From NCBI RefSeq assembly GCF_003443995.1, contig NZ_QWEY01000012.1:62001-126000 (forward strand): a stretch of DNA of 64,000 nucleotides, read 5' to 3'. Source of the DNA: Pseudotabrizicola alkalilacus (GTDB lineage: Bacteria; Pseudomonadota; Alphaproteobacteria; Rhodobacterales; Rhodobacteraceae). This document shows, piece by piece, positions 1 to 9,061 of the stretch (within the stretch, counting starts at the first letter, position 1; every line of letters begins with the position of its first letter). The position numbers and the translations under genes were made by a program. The notes below the pieces were generated by a model. It made no database searches. It was not told where the DNA came from and saw only the letters and a list, made by a program, of their open reading frames with translations.

Positions 1-684
1 ACGATCTGGATGTTCATCTGGGATGCCCCGCGTCAGGCCGCCGACATCGGCAGCCGCATGTTCCCGCCGCGGCTGTCCTATCTGCCAGAGCTGATGATAC
101 CGCTGTGGGATACGCTCAACATGGCCACGCTGGGCACCATGCTGGGTGTGATCCTTGCCGTGCCCGTCGCTTTTTTGGCAGCGCGCAACACCACGCCCTC
201 GGCGCTGATCCTGCGCCCGGTGGCGCTGTTCATCATCGTGGCCTCGCGTTCGATCAACTCGCTGATCTGGGCATTGCTGCTGGTCGCAATCCTTGGTCCC
301 GGCCTTCTCGCCGGGATCATCGCCATCGGCCTGCGCTCGATCGGGTTTATCGGCAAGCTGATGTATGAGGCGATCGAGGAAACCGACATCCGCCAGATCG
401 AGGCCGTCACTGCCACCGGGGCCAGCCCGGCGCAGGTGCTGAACTACGCCATCGTGCCGCAGATCATGCCCGCCTTCTGGGGAATCACCGTGTTTCGCTG
501 GGATATCAACATCCGCGAAAGCGCAATCCTTGGTTTGGTTGGCGCGGGCGGATTGGGTCTGAAACTGCAAGCCTCTCTCAATACGCTCGCCTGGCCGCAG
601 GTTACGACGATTCTGCTTGTTATTTTGGCAACTGTGATAGTGTCGGAATGGGTTTCGGCACGGGTGCGCAGTGCGATCATCTGA
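1..684 (+). CDS. phnE: Phosphonate ABC transporter permease PhnE (3' part)
   Basis: Inner-membrane permease of the PhnCDE type for phosphonate or related phosphorus compounds. The frame is open from the first base, so the gene starts outside the window; the first internal ATG is at position 10. The visible 227 codons carry several hydrophobic segments and a cytoplasmic permease loop of the EAA type (EAVTATGASPAQVLNYAIVP), followed by a glycine-rich stretch (LGLVGAGGLG) typical of PhnE. An importer permease with this loop is certain; phosphonate specificity is a family-level inference. The next gene, a binding protein, begins 43 bases after the stop and may be a separate transport system. Confidence 0.85.
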   Translation, partial: TIWMFIWDAPRQAADIGSRMFPPRLSYLPELMIPLWDTLNMATLGTMLGVILAVPVAFLAARNTTPSALILRPVALFIIVASRSINSLIWALLLVAILGPGLLAGIIAIGLRSIGFIGKLMYEAIEETDIRQIEAVTATGASPAQVLNYAIVPQIMPAFWGITVFRWDINIRESAILGLVGAGGLGLKLQASLNTLAWPQVTTILLVILATVIVSEWVSARVRSAII

Positions 685-727
685 ACAACCGCCATGCAAC
701 AGCATGGCCCAACGGGAGACTGACCAC

Positions 728-1744
728 ATGACCAGACGTTTTACGCTGATCGGGGCCACGGCACTTGCGCTGCTGCCCATGGGCGCTTTTGCTCAGGACA
801 AGGAGCTGGTGCTCTATTGCTCGGTGGATGAGGAATGGTGCCGCGCGCAGTCCGAAGCCTTTGTCCGCGAAACCGGCATCAACGTGCTGATGACCCGCAA
901 ATCGTCGGGCGAGACCTTTGCCCAGATCAAGGCCGAAGAAGGTCAGCCGCGCGGTGACGTGTGGTGGGGCGGCACCGGCGACCCGCATCTGCAGGCCGCC
1001 CAAGAGGGGCTGACCGAAGAATACCGCTCGGCCATGCTGTCAGAGCTGCAGCCATGGGCTGTCGCACAGGCCGAAACCTCGGGCTACAAGACCGTGGGCA
1101 TTTATGCCGGGGCGCTGGGGTTTGGCTACAACTCCACCATGGTCACCGAAAACCCGCCTGCCTGCTGGAATGACCTGCTGGACGCGCGCTTTGCCGATGA
1201 CATTCAGGTTGCAAACCCGAACTCCTCGGGCACCTCCTATACCATGCTGGCCACGATGGTTCAGCTGATGGGCGAGGATGAGGCGTTTGCCTATCTGGCC
1301 AAACTGCATGCGAATATCAACCAGTACACCAAATCCGGCTCTGCCCCGATCCGGGCGGCGGCGACCGGCGAAAGCGCTGTCGGCATCGTCTTCATGCATG
1401 ATGCGGTCACCCAGGCCACCACGGGCGCGCCGATTGTGACCGTGGCCCCGTGTGAAGGCACCGGCTATGAGGTCGGCTCGATGTCGCTGATCAAGGGCGG
1501 CCCGAACCCCGAGGCGGCAAAGATCTGGTATGACTGGGCGCTTTCGGCATCGGCACAGGAAATCGGCGCCACTGCGAAAAGCTTTCAGGTGCCGTCGAAC
1601 GGGTCTGCCGCCACCCCGCCTGAGGCCCCGAAACTGGCCGATATCAAGCTGATCGACTATGATTTCGCCAAATACGGCTCGTCCGAGGTCCGTGCAGCGT
1701 TGCTTGCACGCTGGGATGCTGAAATCGGCGCGCTGCCGAAGTGA
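728..1744 (+). CDS. Periplasmic binding protein of an FbpA/AepX-like ABC importer
   Basis: Solute-binding protein of 338 residues with a signal peptide (hydrophobic core GATALALLPMGAFA, cleavage near residue 22). The mature part begins LVLYCSVDEEWC, the start typical of the iron(III)/2-aminoethylphosphonate group of class II binding proteins. The start at 728 was preferred to the upstream frame opening at 671 because it gives a clean signal peptide. The stop overlaps the permease ATG (TGATG at 1742-1746). The family includes Fe3+ and 2-aminoethylphosphonate binders; the ligand cannot be read from sequence. The phnE neighbour and the phosphatase downstream favour a phosphorus compound. Confidence 0.82.
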   Translation: MTRRFTLIGATALALLPMGAFAQDKELVLYCSVDEEWCRAQSEAFVRETGINVLMTRKSSGETFAQIKAEEGQPRGDVWWGGTGDPHLQAAQEGLTEEYRSAMLSELQPWAVAQAETSGYKTVGIYAGALGFGYNSTMVTENPPACWNDLLDARFADDIQVANPNSSGTSYTMLATMVQLMGEDEAFAYLAKLHANINQYTKSGSAPIRAAATGESAVGIVFMHDAVTQATTGAPIVTVAPCEGTGYEVGSMSLIKGGPNPEAAKIWYDWALSASAQEIGATAKSFQVPSNGSAATPPEAPKLADIKLIDYDFAKYGSSEVRAALLARWDAEIGALPK

Positions 1745-3906
1745 TGCGTGCAGTGAAAGGCCGGATTGGCCTCGTTTGGTCCGGCCTTTTGTTGACCGCA
1801 ATTCTGGCCCTGCCCTGGTTCAAGGGCGGGGCACTGCTTGACTCGGCGCTGGCCGAGGGCGTGGCGGGCCGGGTCTGGCTGCTGCCGCTGGTGGCGGTGG
1901 CGCTGGGTCTGTCGGGTCTGTCGGTGCTGTCGCGCGACTGGCGGATACACCCCGCCGGGGCGGCACTGGTCGGGGCCGGTCTGATCTGGCTGCTGCTGCA
2001 GGGCTTTGGCATCGGCCTGCGCGGGCCAGCCCTGCCTGGCATCGGCGTCTTGTTCCCCACCGCGCTTGCCGGGCAGCCCGGCTTTGGCTGGGGGGCGTGG
2101 ATCGCAGGCATTGCTCTGGTCGGCGCACTGGCCGAGGTTCTGGCCGCGCGCGGCTTTTGCCGGGGCGAGCGGTTTGCCGCGTTCTCGATCATCGGCATCG
2201 TGGCGGCGCTGTCGCTTTTTGTCTTTTTCCCCATTCTGAAACTGATGTCGGCGGCGTTTGTCGCCCCTGATGGCACACTCTCGCTTTTGCCGTTCGTGAC
2301 CCGTATCACCGCCTCTGACCTGTGGTCTGTCGGTTGCCTGACCGGCGCCGGGCGCTGCGGCGTGGTGATCAACAGCGTGGTGCTGGGCGTTCTGTCGGCG
2401 GTTTTTGCCACGGCGTTGGGCCTGGCACTTGCCTTGCTGGTCGCCCGCACCGATTTCCGCATGAAGCGTCTTTTGCGGGCGATTTCCATCCTGCCGATCA
2501 TCACGCCGCCCTTTGTTGTCGGCGTTGCCATCATCGTTCTGTTCGGCCGGACCGGCGTGGTCACGGTCGAGGTGGCTGACTGGTTCGGGGTGCGCCCCAC
2601 CCGTTGGGTCTACGGCCTGCCCGGCATTCTGCTGGCGCAGGTTCTGGCTTTTGCCCCAGTAACCTTTCTGGTGCTGCTGTCGGCGCTGGAGGCAATCAAC
2701 CCCACGCTGGAAGAGGCATCGACCACGCTGGGCGCAAAGCCTGTCACCACCTTCCGCACCGTGACATGGCCGCTGCTGCGGCCCGCACTGGCGGCGGCGT
2801 TCCTGCTCGCCTTTATTGAAAGCCTGGCCGATTTCGGCAACCCGATCGTGCTGGGCGGCAGCTATGATGTGCTGTCCACCAAGATTTTCTTCGCCGTCGT
2901 CGGGGCGCAATATGACCTGGGACAGGCGGCCACGCTGTCAGTGCTGCTGCTGACGCTGACCGTCGCGGCGTTCTGGGTGCAGACGCGCTGGCTGGGCCGC
3001 GCCAGCTATGTGACGGTCACCGGCAAGTCTGATGCCGGGCTGGTCGCCCCGGTGCCGCCGCTGATCAAATGGGCGGCGGTGGCGGCGGTGGTGCCTTTCG
3101 TGGTCTTCACCGTCGGCATCTATGCCATTGTCCTGATCGGCGGCTTCGTCAAAGACATCGCCCGGCTGGAAATGGCCCCGACCTTTGGCCACCTGTGGAC
3201 CGCATTTTCCTTTGAGATCAGTGAACGCGGCGTGCAGCTGTTCGGCTCTGCGTGGAACAGCATGATCACCACGCTCTGGGTCTCGGCGCTGTCGGCCCCG
3301 CTGACCATGGGCATCGGCATTCTAACCGCATGGCTGATCGCGCGGCAGGATTTCACCGGCAAGCGCGCGTTTGAATTCGGCACGCTGCTGTCTTTCGCGA
3401 TTCCGGGCACGGTGGTCGGCGTCAGCTACATCGCCGCTTTCAACGTGCCGCCAATCGACATGACCGGCACGATGGCGATTCTGGTGATCTGCTTTGTGTT
3501 CCGCAATCTGCCGGTGGGCATGCGCGCGGGCATTGCCGCACTGGCACAGATCGACCGCAGCATGGAAGAGGCCAGCCAGACCATGGGCGCGGGCGGGGGC
3601 CGGGTGCTGCGCGATGTGGTGCTGCCGCTGATCCGGCCCGCGATTTTTACCGCGCTGATCTATTCGTTCGTGACGGCGATGACGGCGGTTTCGGCGGTGA
3701 TCTTTCTGGTCTCGGCCCGGCACAACATGGCCACGGCCTATATCATGGGCCGGGTCGAGAATGGCGAATATGCGCTGGCGATTGCCTATTCATCGGTGCT
3801 GATGCTGGTGATGGTGGCTTGTGTCGCGGCAATGAACTGGGCCGTCGGCACGCGACGGCTGGGGCGGCGGACAGCGGTTGCCAACCCCGCGCAACCGGCG
3901 GAATGA
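1744..3906 (+). CDS. Fused double-domain ABC permease (FbpB/AepW-like)
   Basis: Inner-membrane permease of 720 residues with two Binding-protein-dependent transport domains in tandem. Each half has its own EAA loop: EASTTLGAKPVTTFRTVTWP in the first and EASQTMGAGGGRVLRDVVLP in the second. The N-terminal ~150 residues add extra hydrophobic segments before the first permease domain, which makes it longer than the usual ~550-residue FbpB. It works with the binding protein before it and the ATPase after it. Fused permeases of this kind occur in iron(III) and 2-aminoethylphosphonate importers. The ATG at 1744 was chosen over the GTG one codon earlier because it gives the ATGA overlap. Confidence 0.85.
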   Translation: MRAVKGRIGLVWSGLLLTAILALPWFKGGALLDSALAEGVAGRVWLLPLVAVALGLSGLSVLSRDWRIHPAGAALVGAGLIWLLLQGFGIGLRGPALPGIGVLFPTALAGQPGFGWGAWIAGIALVGALAEVLAARGFCRGERFAAFSIIGIVAALSLFVFFPILKLMSAAFVAPDGTLSLLPFVTRITASDLWSVGCLTGAGRCGVVINSVVLGVLSAVFATALGLALALLVARTDFRMKRLLRAISILPIITPPFVVGVAIIVLFGRTGVVTVEVADWFGVRPTRWVYGLPGILLAQVLAFAPVTFLVLLSALEAINPTLEEASTTLGAKPVTTFRTVTWPLLRPALAAAFLLAFIESLADFGNPIVLGGSYDVLSTKIFFAVVGAQYDLGQAATLSVLLLTLTVAAFWVQTRWLGRASYVTVTGKSDAGLVAPVPPLIKWAAVAAVVPFVVFTVGIYAIVLIGGFVKDIARLEMAPTFGHLWTAFSFEISERGVQLFGSAWNSMITTLWVSALSAPLTMGIGILTAWLIARQDFTGKRAFEFGTLLSFAIPGTVVGVSYIAAFNVPPIDMTGTMAILVICFVFRNLPVGMRAGIAALAQIDRSMEEASQTMGAGGGRVLRDVVLPLIRPAIFTALIYSFVTAMTAVSAVIFLVSARHNMATAYIMGRVENGEYALAIAYSSVLMLVMVACVAAMNWAVGTRRLGRRTAVANPAQPAE

Positions 3907-3913
3907 GGGATAT

Positions 3914-4927
3914 ATGACCGAGACAGCCATCGAATTCCGCAGCGTGGTCAAGCGCTACGGCGACGCCACCGCCGTCGCCGGGATCGATCTTTCCATCGCC
4001 AAGGGCGAGCTGGTCACCTTCCTCGGCCCGTCAGGCTGTGGCAAGACCACATCCTTGCGCCTGATCGCCGGGCTGGAACTGCCCAGCGAAGGGCAGGTGT
4101 TCATCGCCGGGCGCGATGTCAGCCGTGACCCGGCCTCGGCCCGCAATGTCGGCATGGTGTTCCAGTCTTATGCGCTGTTCCCGCATATGTCTGTCCTTGA
4201 CAATGTGGCTTACGGGCCGGTGATCCGCGGCACGGCCAAGGCGCAGGCACAGGAAAAGGCACGCGAAATTCTGGATCAGGTTGGGCTTGGCGGGTTGCAT
4301 CAGCGTCTGCCCGCCGAACTCTCGGGCGGCCAGCAGCAGCGCGTGGCCGTGGCCCGCGCCATCGTGCAGCAACCCGATGTGATCCTGTTTGACGAGCCGC
4401 TGTCGAATGTCGATGCCAAGCTGCGCCGCAAGGTGCGCGAGGAAATCCGCAGCCTGCAGCGCCGCTTTGGCCTGACGGCGGTGTATGTGACCCATGATCA
4501 GGAAGAGGCGCTGGCGGTGTCGGATCGGATTGTGGTGATGGACCGGGGTCGCATCGCCCAGGTTGGCACCCCCGCCGATCTGTATGAACGCCCCTCTACC
4601 CCGTTCATCGCCGATTTCATCGGTGACGCGAACCTGATCCGGGGTGAGGTGGCGCAGGGCTATTTCACCGCGCCCGGCCTGTCGCTGCCGGTCACCGGCC
4701 CTGACGGCCCTGCCACCCTTTCGATCCGCCCCGAGCGGATCACGCTGGCCCCCGGTGGCCCAGACCGGGTGGTGACAGCCACCTATCTGGGCAGCCGGAT
4801 GGAGTATATGGTGGCGGCGCAGGTCGGTGAAATGCTGGTCTCGCGCCCGATTTTCGAACCGCGTCTTGCCGCCGGGCAGGACGTGTCGCTGCACATCACC
4901 CATACCGACGTTTCCCGCGTCGCCTGA
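3914..4927 (+). CDS. ABC importer ATP-binding protein (FbpC/AepV-like)
   Basis: ATPase of 337 residues that powers the importer encoded just upstream. Walker A GPSGCGKT lies at 38-45, the signature LSGGQQQR at 136-143, Walker B ILFDEP at 157-162 and the H-loop in [10 protein letters not shown]. The C-terminal ~100 residues form a TOBE-like regulatory region (SIRPERITLAPGG), as in the FbpC/PotA/MalK group. The start at 3914 follows the GAGGGATAT ribosome-binding stretch; an earlier in-frame opening would run into the permease gene. The operon is binding protein, permease, ATPase, phosphatase. Confidence 0.88.
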   Translation: MTETAIEFRSVVKRYGDATAVAGIDLSIAKGELVTFLGPSGCGKTTSLRLIAGLELPSEGQVFIAGRDVSRDPASARNVGMVFQSYALFPHMSVLDNVAYGPVIRGTAKAQAQEKAREILDQVGLGGLHQRLPAELSGGQQQRVAVARAIVQQPDVILFDEPLSNVDAKLRRKVREEIRSLQRRFGLTAVYVTHDQEEALAVSDRIVVMDRGRIAQVGTPADLYERPSTPFIADFIGDANLIRGEVAQGYFTAPGLSLPVTGPDGPATLSIRPERITLAPGGPDRVVTATYLGSRMEYMVAAQVGEMLVSRPIFEPRLAAGQDVSLHITHTDVSRVA

Positions 4928-4936
4928 GGACAGACC

Positions 4937-5779
4937 ATGACCGATGCGATCCAAAGCCGCTTTGACCTTGCTCGCCAGCTTGCCACCGAGGGCGGGGCGC
5001 TGGCGCTGAGCCATTTCCAGAACCGCGACCGACTGGTGATCGAGGCCAAGGCCAGCCCGCAGGACATTGTCAGCCGCGCGGATCGTGAGGTTGAAGACCT
5101 GATCCGCGCCGGGATTCTGGCCGCGTTCCCGCAGGATGCCATTCTGGGCGAAGAGGGCGGCGCGCAGACGGGTGACAGCGGTTTCCTGTGGGTGATCGAC
5201 CCGATTGACGGCACCTCGCCGTTTCTGGCCGGGCTGCCGCATTGGTGCGTGATCATCGCATTGGTGCAAGGCGATGAAACCGTGGCCGCCGTCACCGCGC
5301 ATCCGCTGTCGGGCGAGGTGTTTACGGCGATCAGGGGGCAGGGCGCATGGCTGAACGACACCCCCATGCGCTGCGACCCGGCACACCGGATCACCAACAG
5401 CCTTGTCGCCATCGGCGCCAGCCATCGCACCGACCCGGATCATGTCTCGGGCGTGATTTCCGGGCTGATGCAGGCGGGCGGCATCTTTTACCGCAACGGT
5501 TCGGGCGGGCTGATGCTGGCGTCAGTCGCGGCGGGGCGCTTAGGTGGCTATTACGAGCCGCACATGAACCCGTGGGATTGTCTGGCCGGTGCGCTGATGA
5601 TCACCGAGGCGGGGGGCCGCGCGCTGCCCATCGGCATTGATCCGGAAGGCGATCTGGTTCTGGCCACAGCGCCCGGCGTGTTCGATGACCTGTGTGCCGT
5701 CGTGGCCAAGGCACCGCCGGACCAGAACAACCCGGATCAGAACTATCAGGCGCGGATGCGCACCCCCTCCGGGTCATAA
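4937..5779 (+). CDS. Inositol monophosphatase family protein
   Basis: Metal-dependent phosphomonoesterase of 280 residues. The family's metal sites are present: GEEGG (Glu72-Glu73), DPIDGT (Asp88, Asp91) and the C-terminal WDCLAGA (Trp213, Asp214). Members hydrolyse inositol phosphates, histidinol phosphate, 3'-phosphoadenosine 5'-phosphate or similar. It begins 9 bases after the ATPase stop, so it belongs to the transport operon and may release phosphate from an imported or derived phosphate ester; the substrate is unknown. Its 3' end overlaps the convergent flavoenzyme gene by 34 bases. Confidence 0.85.
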   Translation: MTDAIQSRFDLARQLATEGGALALSHFQNRDRLVIEAKASPQDIVSRADREVEDLIRAGILAAFPQDAILGEEGGAQTGDSGFLWVIDPIDGTSPFLAGLPHWCVIIALVQGDETVAAVTAHPLSGEVFTAIRGQGAWLNDTPMRCDPAHRITNSLVAIGASHRTDPDHVSGVISGLMQAGGIFYRNGSGGLMLASVAAGRLGGYYEPHMNPWDCLAGALMITEAGGRALPIGIDPEGDLVLATAPGVFDDLCAVVAKAPPDQNNPDQNYQARMRTPSGS

Positions 5780-8178
5780 AGCGGCCGCAGGCTCAGCGTG
5801 GCGGGCAGCGCCTCGCCCGCGACCACCAGCGCATAGCGCCCCGCGTTCAGCCAGGCATCGGCCACGCCCTCTGCATGGCGGACATAGCCATACCCGATGC
5901 TCTGGCCGATGGTATAGCCATAACCGCCCGAGGTCAGATAGCCGACCGCCACCCCGTCACGCAGAATGGTCTCGCGCCCGACCAGCACCGCGTCAGGGTC
6001 CGCCACGGTGAACCCCACCAGCCGCTTTTTCAGCGGCTGCCCGGCGACAGCCTCCAGTGCGGCGCGGCCAAGGAACGGCGCATTGCCCTTCATTTTCACC
6101 GCCCAACCCAGACCCGCTTCGAACGGGGTGTCGTTGGGGGTGATGTCAGACGACCAGGCGCGATAGCCTTTCTCCAGCCGCAGCGATTCCAGCGCGCGGT
6201 ATCCCACCGGGCGCAGGCCCGGGTCCGCCGCCATCAGCGCATCAAACACCGCGCCCATCCGGGCCAGCGGAATGTGCAGCTCCCACCCCAGCTCGCCCAC
6301 ATAGGTCACCCGCAGCGCCCGCACCTGTGCCCCGGCGATGCTGATCTCGCGCGCATGGCCAAAGGGGAACGCGGCGTTGCTCACATCCTCCGCCGTTACG
6401 CGCGCCAGAATGTCCCGTGCGCGCGGCCCCATCAGCGACAGGGTGCCCCAATCTTCGGTCACATCGGCAAAGCTGAGCCCCTCGGCGGGCAGGTGGTCGG
6501 CGATCCAGGCGAAATCATGGGTGCGAAAGCCGGTGCCGGTGACGATATAGAACATATCTTCCGCCAGCCGCGCCACGGTCAGATCGGCCTCGATCCCGCC
6601 GCGTGTGTTCAGGAGTTGCGTATAGGTCAGCCGCCCCACATCCCGCGCCACCCGGTTGGCGCAGATCGCTTCCAGCGCCTCAGCGGCCTTGGGGCCGGAC
6701 AGTTCGTACTTGGCAAAGCTGGACTGGTCGAACAGCCCGGCATGGGTGCGCACATGGGCATGCTCCTCCCCCACCGGGCCGAACCAGTTCTGCCGCCCCA
6801 TCGAGTAGACGTCTTTCGCCTCCATCTCCACTGGCGCGAACCAGTTCGGCCGCTCCCACCCGAGTTTCGAGCCGAACACGGCGCGCCGCACCTTTAGCCG
6901 GTCATACAGCGGCGACACGATCAGCGGGCGGCCGGAGTCGTATTCCTCATGCGGGAAAGCTACGGTGTAATGCTTGCCATAAGCCTCCAGCGTGCGCGTT
7001 GCCACCCAGTCGCGGTCGCGGTGCATTGCGGAAAAGCGCCGGATATCAACGGCCCACAGGTCCAGCGGTGCCTCGCCCCGCATCACCCATTCCGCCAAAA
7101 CCCAACCGGCCCCGCCGCCCGACGCAATGCCAAAGGCATTAAAACCTGCACCAACAAACATGTTCGGGCATTCGGGTGCTGCGCCAAGGATGAAATTCCC
7201 ATCCGGCGTAAAGCTCTCCGCGCCGTTGATCATCTGCTTGACCCCGGTGGTCTCCAGCGCCGGAATGCGGGCCATCGCCTGTTCCAGATGCTGGCCGAAA
7301 TGCTCGAAATCATCGTCAAACAGCCGGAATTCCCAGTTCGGCGGAATGTCCCCGGTGACCCAGCCCTGCGGATTCGGCTCATAGCCGCCCATCACCAGCC
7401 CGCCGACCTCTTCCTTGAAATAGGTGCGGCGGTCAGGGTCGCGCAGCGTGGGCGCATCGGGTGACAGCCCGTCAATCCGTTCAGTGATGATATACTGATG
7501 CTTGACCGGGTGCAGCGGCACAGCCACCCCCGCCATCGCCCCGATCTGCCGTGCCCACATGCCGCCGCAGTTCACCACGGTATCACAGGCGATCACGCCC
7601 CGATCCGTCTCCACATGGGTGATGCGGCCCCGGTCCATGGTAAAGCCGGTCACCGTCACGCCTTCGACAATCCGCGCGCCATGCATCCGCGCGCCTTTGG
7701 CAAGGCTCTGGGTGATGTCCGACGGGCTGGCCTGCCCGTCGGTCGGCAACCAGCTGGCGCCGATCAGGTCGGATGTCTCCATCAGCGGCCACATCCGCTT
7801 CACCTCTTCGGGCGAGATCAGGTGCATCTCCATCCCGAAGCTGCCTGCCGTGGTGGCAAGGCGGCGATACTCGGTCCAGCGGTCGGGGGTAGTGGCCAGC
7901 CGCAGACAGCCGGTCATCTTCCAGCCGGTATCCAGCCCGGTTTCCGCCGCCAGGCCCTTATAGAGATCCACCGAGTATTTCAGCACCTTTGTAATGCTGG
8001 CCGAAGACCTGAGCTGCCCGACCAGACCCGCTGCATGCCAGGTCGAGCCGGAAGTGATCTTGCCCTGTTCCAGCAGCAGCACATCGGCCTTGTGGTCGCG
8101 CGCCAGATGATAGGCGGTGGAACAGCCGATGATGCCGCCACCGATAACGATGATCTGGGCCTGCGCAGGAAGGGTCAT
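5746..8178 (-). CDS. FAD-dependent dimethylglycine/sarcosine dehydrogenase-like protein with GcvT domain
   Basis: Two-domain flavoenzyme of 810 residues. The N-terminal DAO domain has the FAD dinucleotide fold (VIGGGIIGCSTAYHLA, 11-26) and STWHAAGL with His48, at the place where dimethylglycine and sarcosine dehydrogenases bind FAD covalently. A central FAO_M segment (~370-425) leads into a GcvT tetrahydrofolate-binding domain and a GcvT C-terminal barrel. The family oxidises N-methyl groups and passes formaldehyde to tetrahydrofolate. The start at 8178 lies one base after the kinase stop; an upstream frame opening at 8226 would overlap the kinase and is less likely. It is the last gene of the proXVW operon, so dimethylglycine or a related N-methyl amine is the likely substrate; the exact one is open. 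Confidence 0.85.
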   Translation of the reverse strand: MTLPAQAQIIVIGGGIIGCSTAYHLARDHKADVLLLEQGKITSGSTWHAAGLVGQLRSSASITKVLKYSVDLYKGLAAETGLDTGWKMTGCLRLATTPDRWTEYRRLATTAGSFGMEMHLISPEEVKRMWPLMETSDLIGASWLPTDGQASPSDITQSLAKGARMHGARIVEGVTVTGFTMDRGRITHVETDRGVIACDTVVNCGGMWARQIGAMAGVAVPLHPVKHQYIITERIDGLSPDAPTLRDPDRRTYFKEEVGGLVMGGYEPNPQGWVTGDIPPNWEFRLFDDDFEHFGQHLEQAMARIPALETTGVKQMINGAESFTPDGNFILGAAPECPNMFVGAGFNAFGIASGGGAGWVLAEWVMRGEAPLDLWAVDIRRFSAMHRDRDWVATRTLEAYGKHYTVAFPHEEYDSGRPLIVSPLYDRLKVRRAVFGSKLGWERPNWFAPVEMEAKDVYSMGRQNWFGPVGEEHAHVRTHAGLFDQSSFAKYELSGPKAAEALEAICANRVARDVGRLTYTQLLNTRGGIEADLTVARLAEDMFYIVTGTGFRTHDFAWIADHLPAEGLSFADVTEDWGTLSLMGPRARDILARVTAEDVSNAAFPFGHAREISIAGAQVRALRVTYVGELGWELHIPLARMGAVFDALMAADPGLRPVGYRALESLRLEKGYRAWSSDITPNDTPFEAGLGWAVKMKGNAPFLGRAALEAVAGQPLKKRLVGFTVADPDAVLVGRETILRDGVAVGYLTSGGYGYTIGQSIGYGYVRHAEGVADAWLNAGRYALVVAGEALPATLSLRPLYDPEGVRIRA

Positions 8179-8179
8179 G

Positions 8180-9061
8180 TCAAAGCGTCCCGTGTGTCTG
8201 GATGAACTGGTCGAGTGCTGCATCAAGGCGGCTCAGGTTTTCGCGCGCGTAATCGCGGTAATCTGAGCCGTGGGCAGCAAGGTGAATATCCGACACCATG
8301 GCCCACATCGCCTCACGCAAAAGGCTGGCGCATTGCATGGCGGCAAAGGCGCGCTGAAAACCGGCATCGGGGGTATGACCCAGATAACTGTGCAGCAGGG
8401 TGGCGGTTTCGTCAGGGGTCATGCCCGCATTCGACGACACCCCGGCAAGGTCAAACATCGCTGTGCCAAATCCCGCATATTCATAGTCGATCAGCCAAAG
8501 GCGCGTGCCGTCCTCCAGAATATTGGCGGGCAACAGGTCATGGTGGCCAAAGATGATCGGCAGTGCGATCTGTGCTGCCTCCAGCCGGTCAGACAGCGTC
8601 AGAAACCGCGGCAGTTCCGGCGCAAACGGACTGCCCCCCGCTGCAATCGTCCGGGCATAATCGCGGATCACATGGAACGGCCAGAAGATATAGGGCGTGC
8701 CGTGGATGTGCCGCGCCATGCCATCATGAAACCGGCGCAGCAGCATGCCGATCCGGTCGGGGGCGGCGCGCACATCATCCGCCGCCCATGTCCGCGAGGG
8801 GATGAACTGCACCACGCTGACACCGGGCGCGGCATATTCCACCGCCGGGCCAAAGCCTGCGGCATGGGCGGCGCGCGCGGTCGCCACTTCGCGCGCACGG
8901 TCCACATGATGAAACGGAAAGTCGCGGCCAAAGCGGGCAACATGCTGGCCCGTCGCATCGGTCACAAGCCAGCTTTCATTCGACAATCCCCCCTCCAGAA
9001 GCACCGCCGAAGGCGTGCCGGACCAGCAGGGCAATGCGGTGATCTGTGAGGGTGCGGTCAT
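8180..9061 (-). CDS. Choline/ethanolamine-kinase-like phosphotransferase
   Basis: Aminoglycoside-phosphotransferase/choline-kinase fold, 293 residues. The glycine loop GGLSNESW lies near residue 24, the catalytic loop is HHDLLPAN (His174-Asp175, Asn180) and the metal Asp is in IDYEYAGFG (Asp192). The Y-E-Y-A-G motif resembles LicA-type choline kinases more than antibiotic kinases. It sits inside a betaine importer operon, overlaps the proW stop by 4 bases and is followed after one base by the flavoenzyme. Phosphorylation of the imported amine alcohol, or of a product, is inferred. Confidence 0.78.
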   Translation of the reverse strand: MTAPSQITALPCWSGTPSAVLLEGGLSNESWLVTDATGQHVARFGRDFPFHHVDRAREVATARAAHAAGFGPAVEYAAPGVSVVQFIPSRTWAADDVRAAPDRIGMLLRRFHDGMARHIHGTPYIFWPFHVIRDYARTIAAGGSPFAPELPRFLTLSDRLEAAQIALPIIFGHHDLLPANILEDGTRLWLIDYEYAGFGTAMFDLAGVSSNAGMTPDETATLLHSYLGHTPDAGFQRAFAAMQCASLLREAMWAMVSDIHLAAHGSDYRDYARENLSRLDAALDQFIQTHGTL

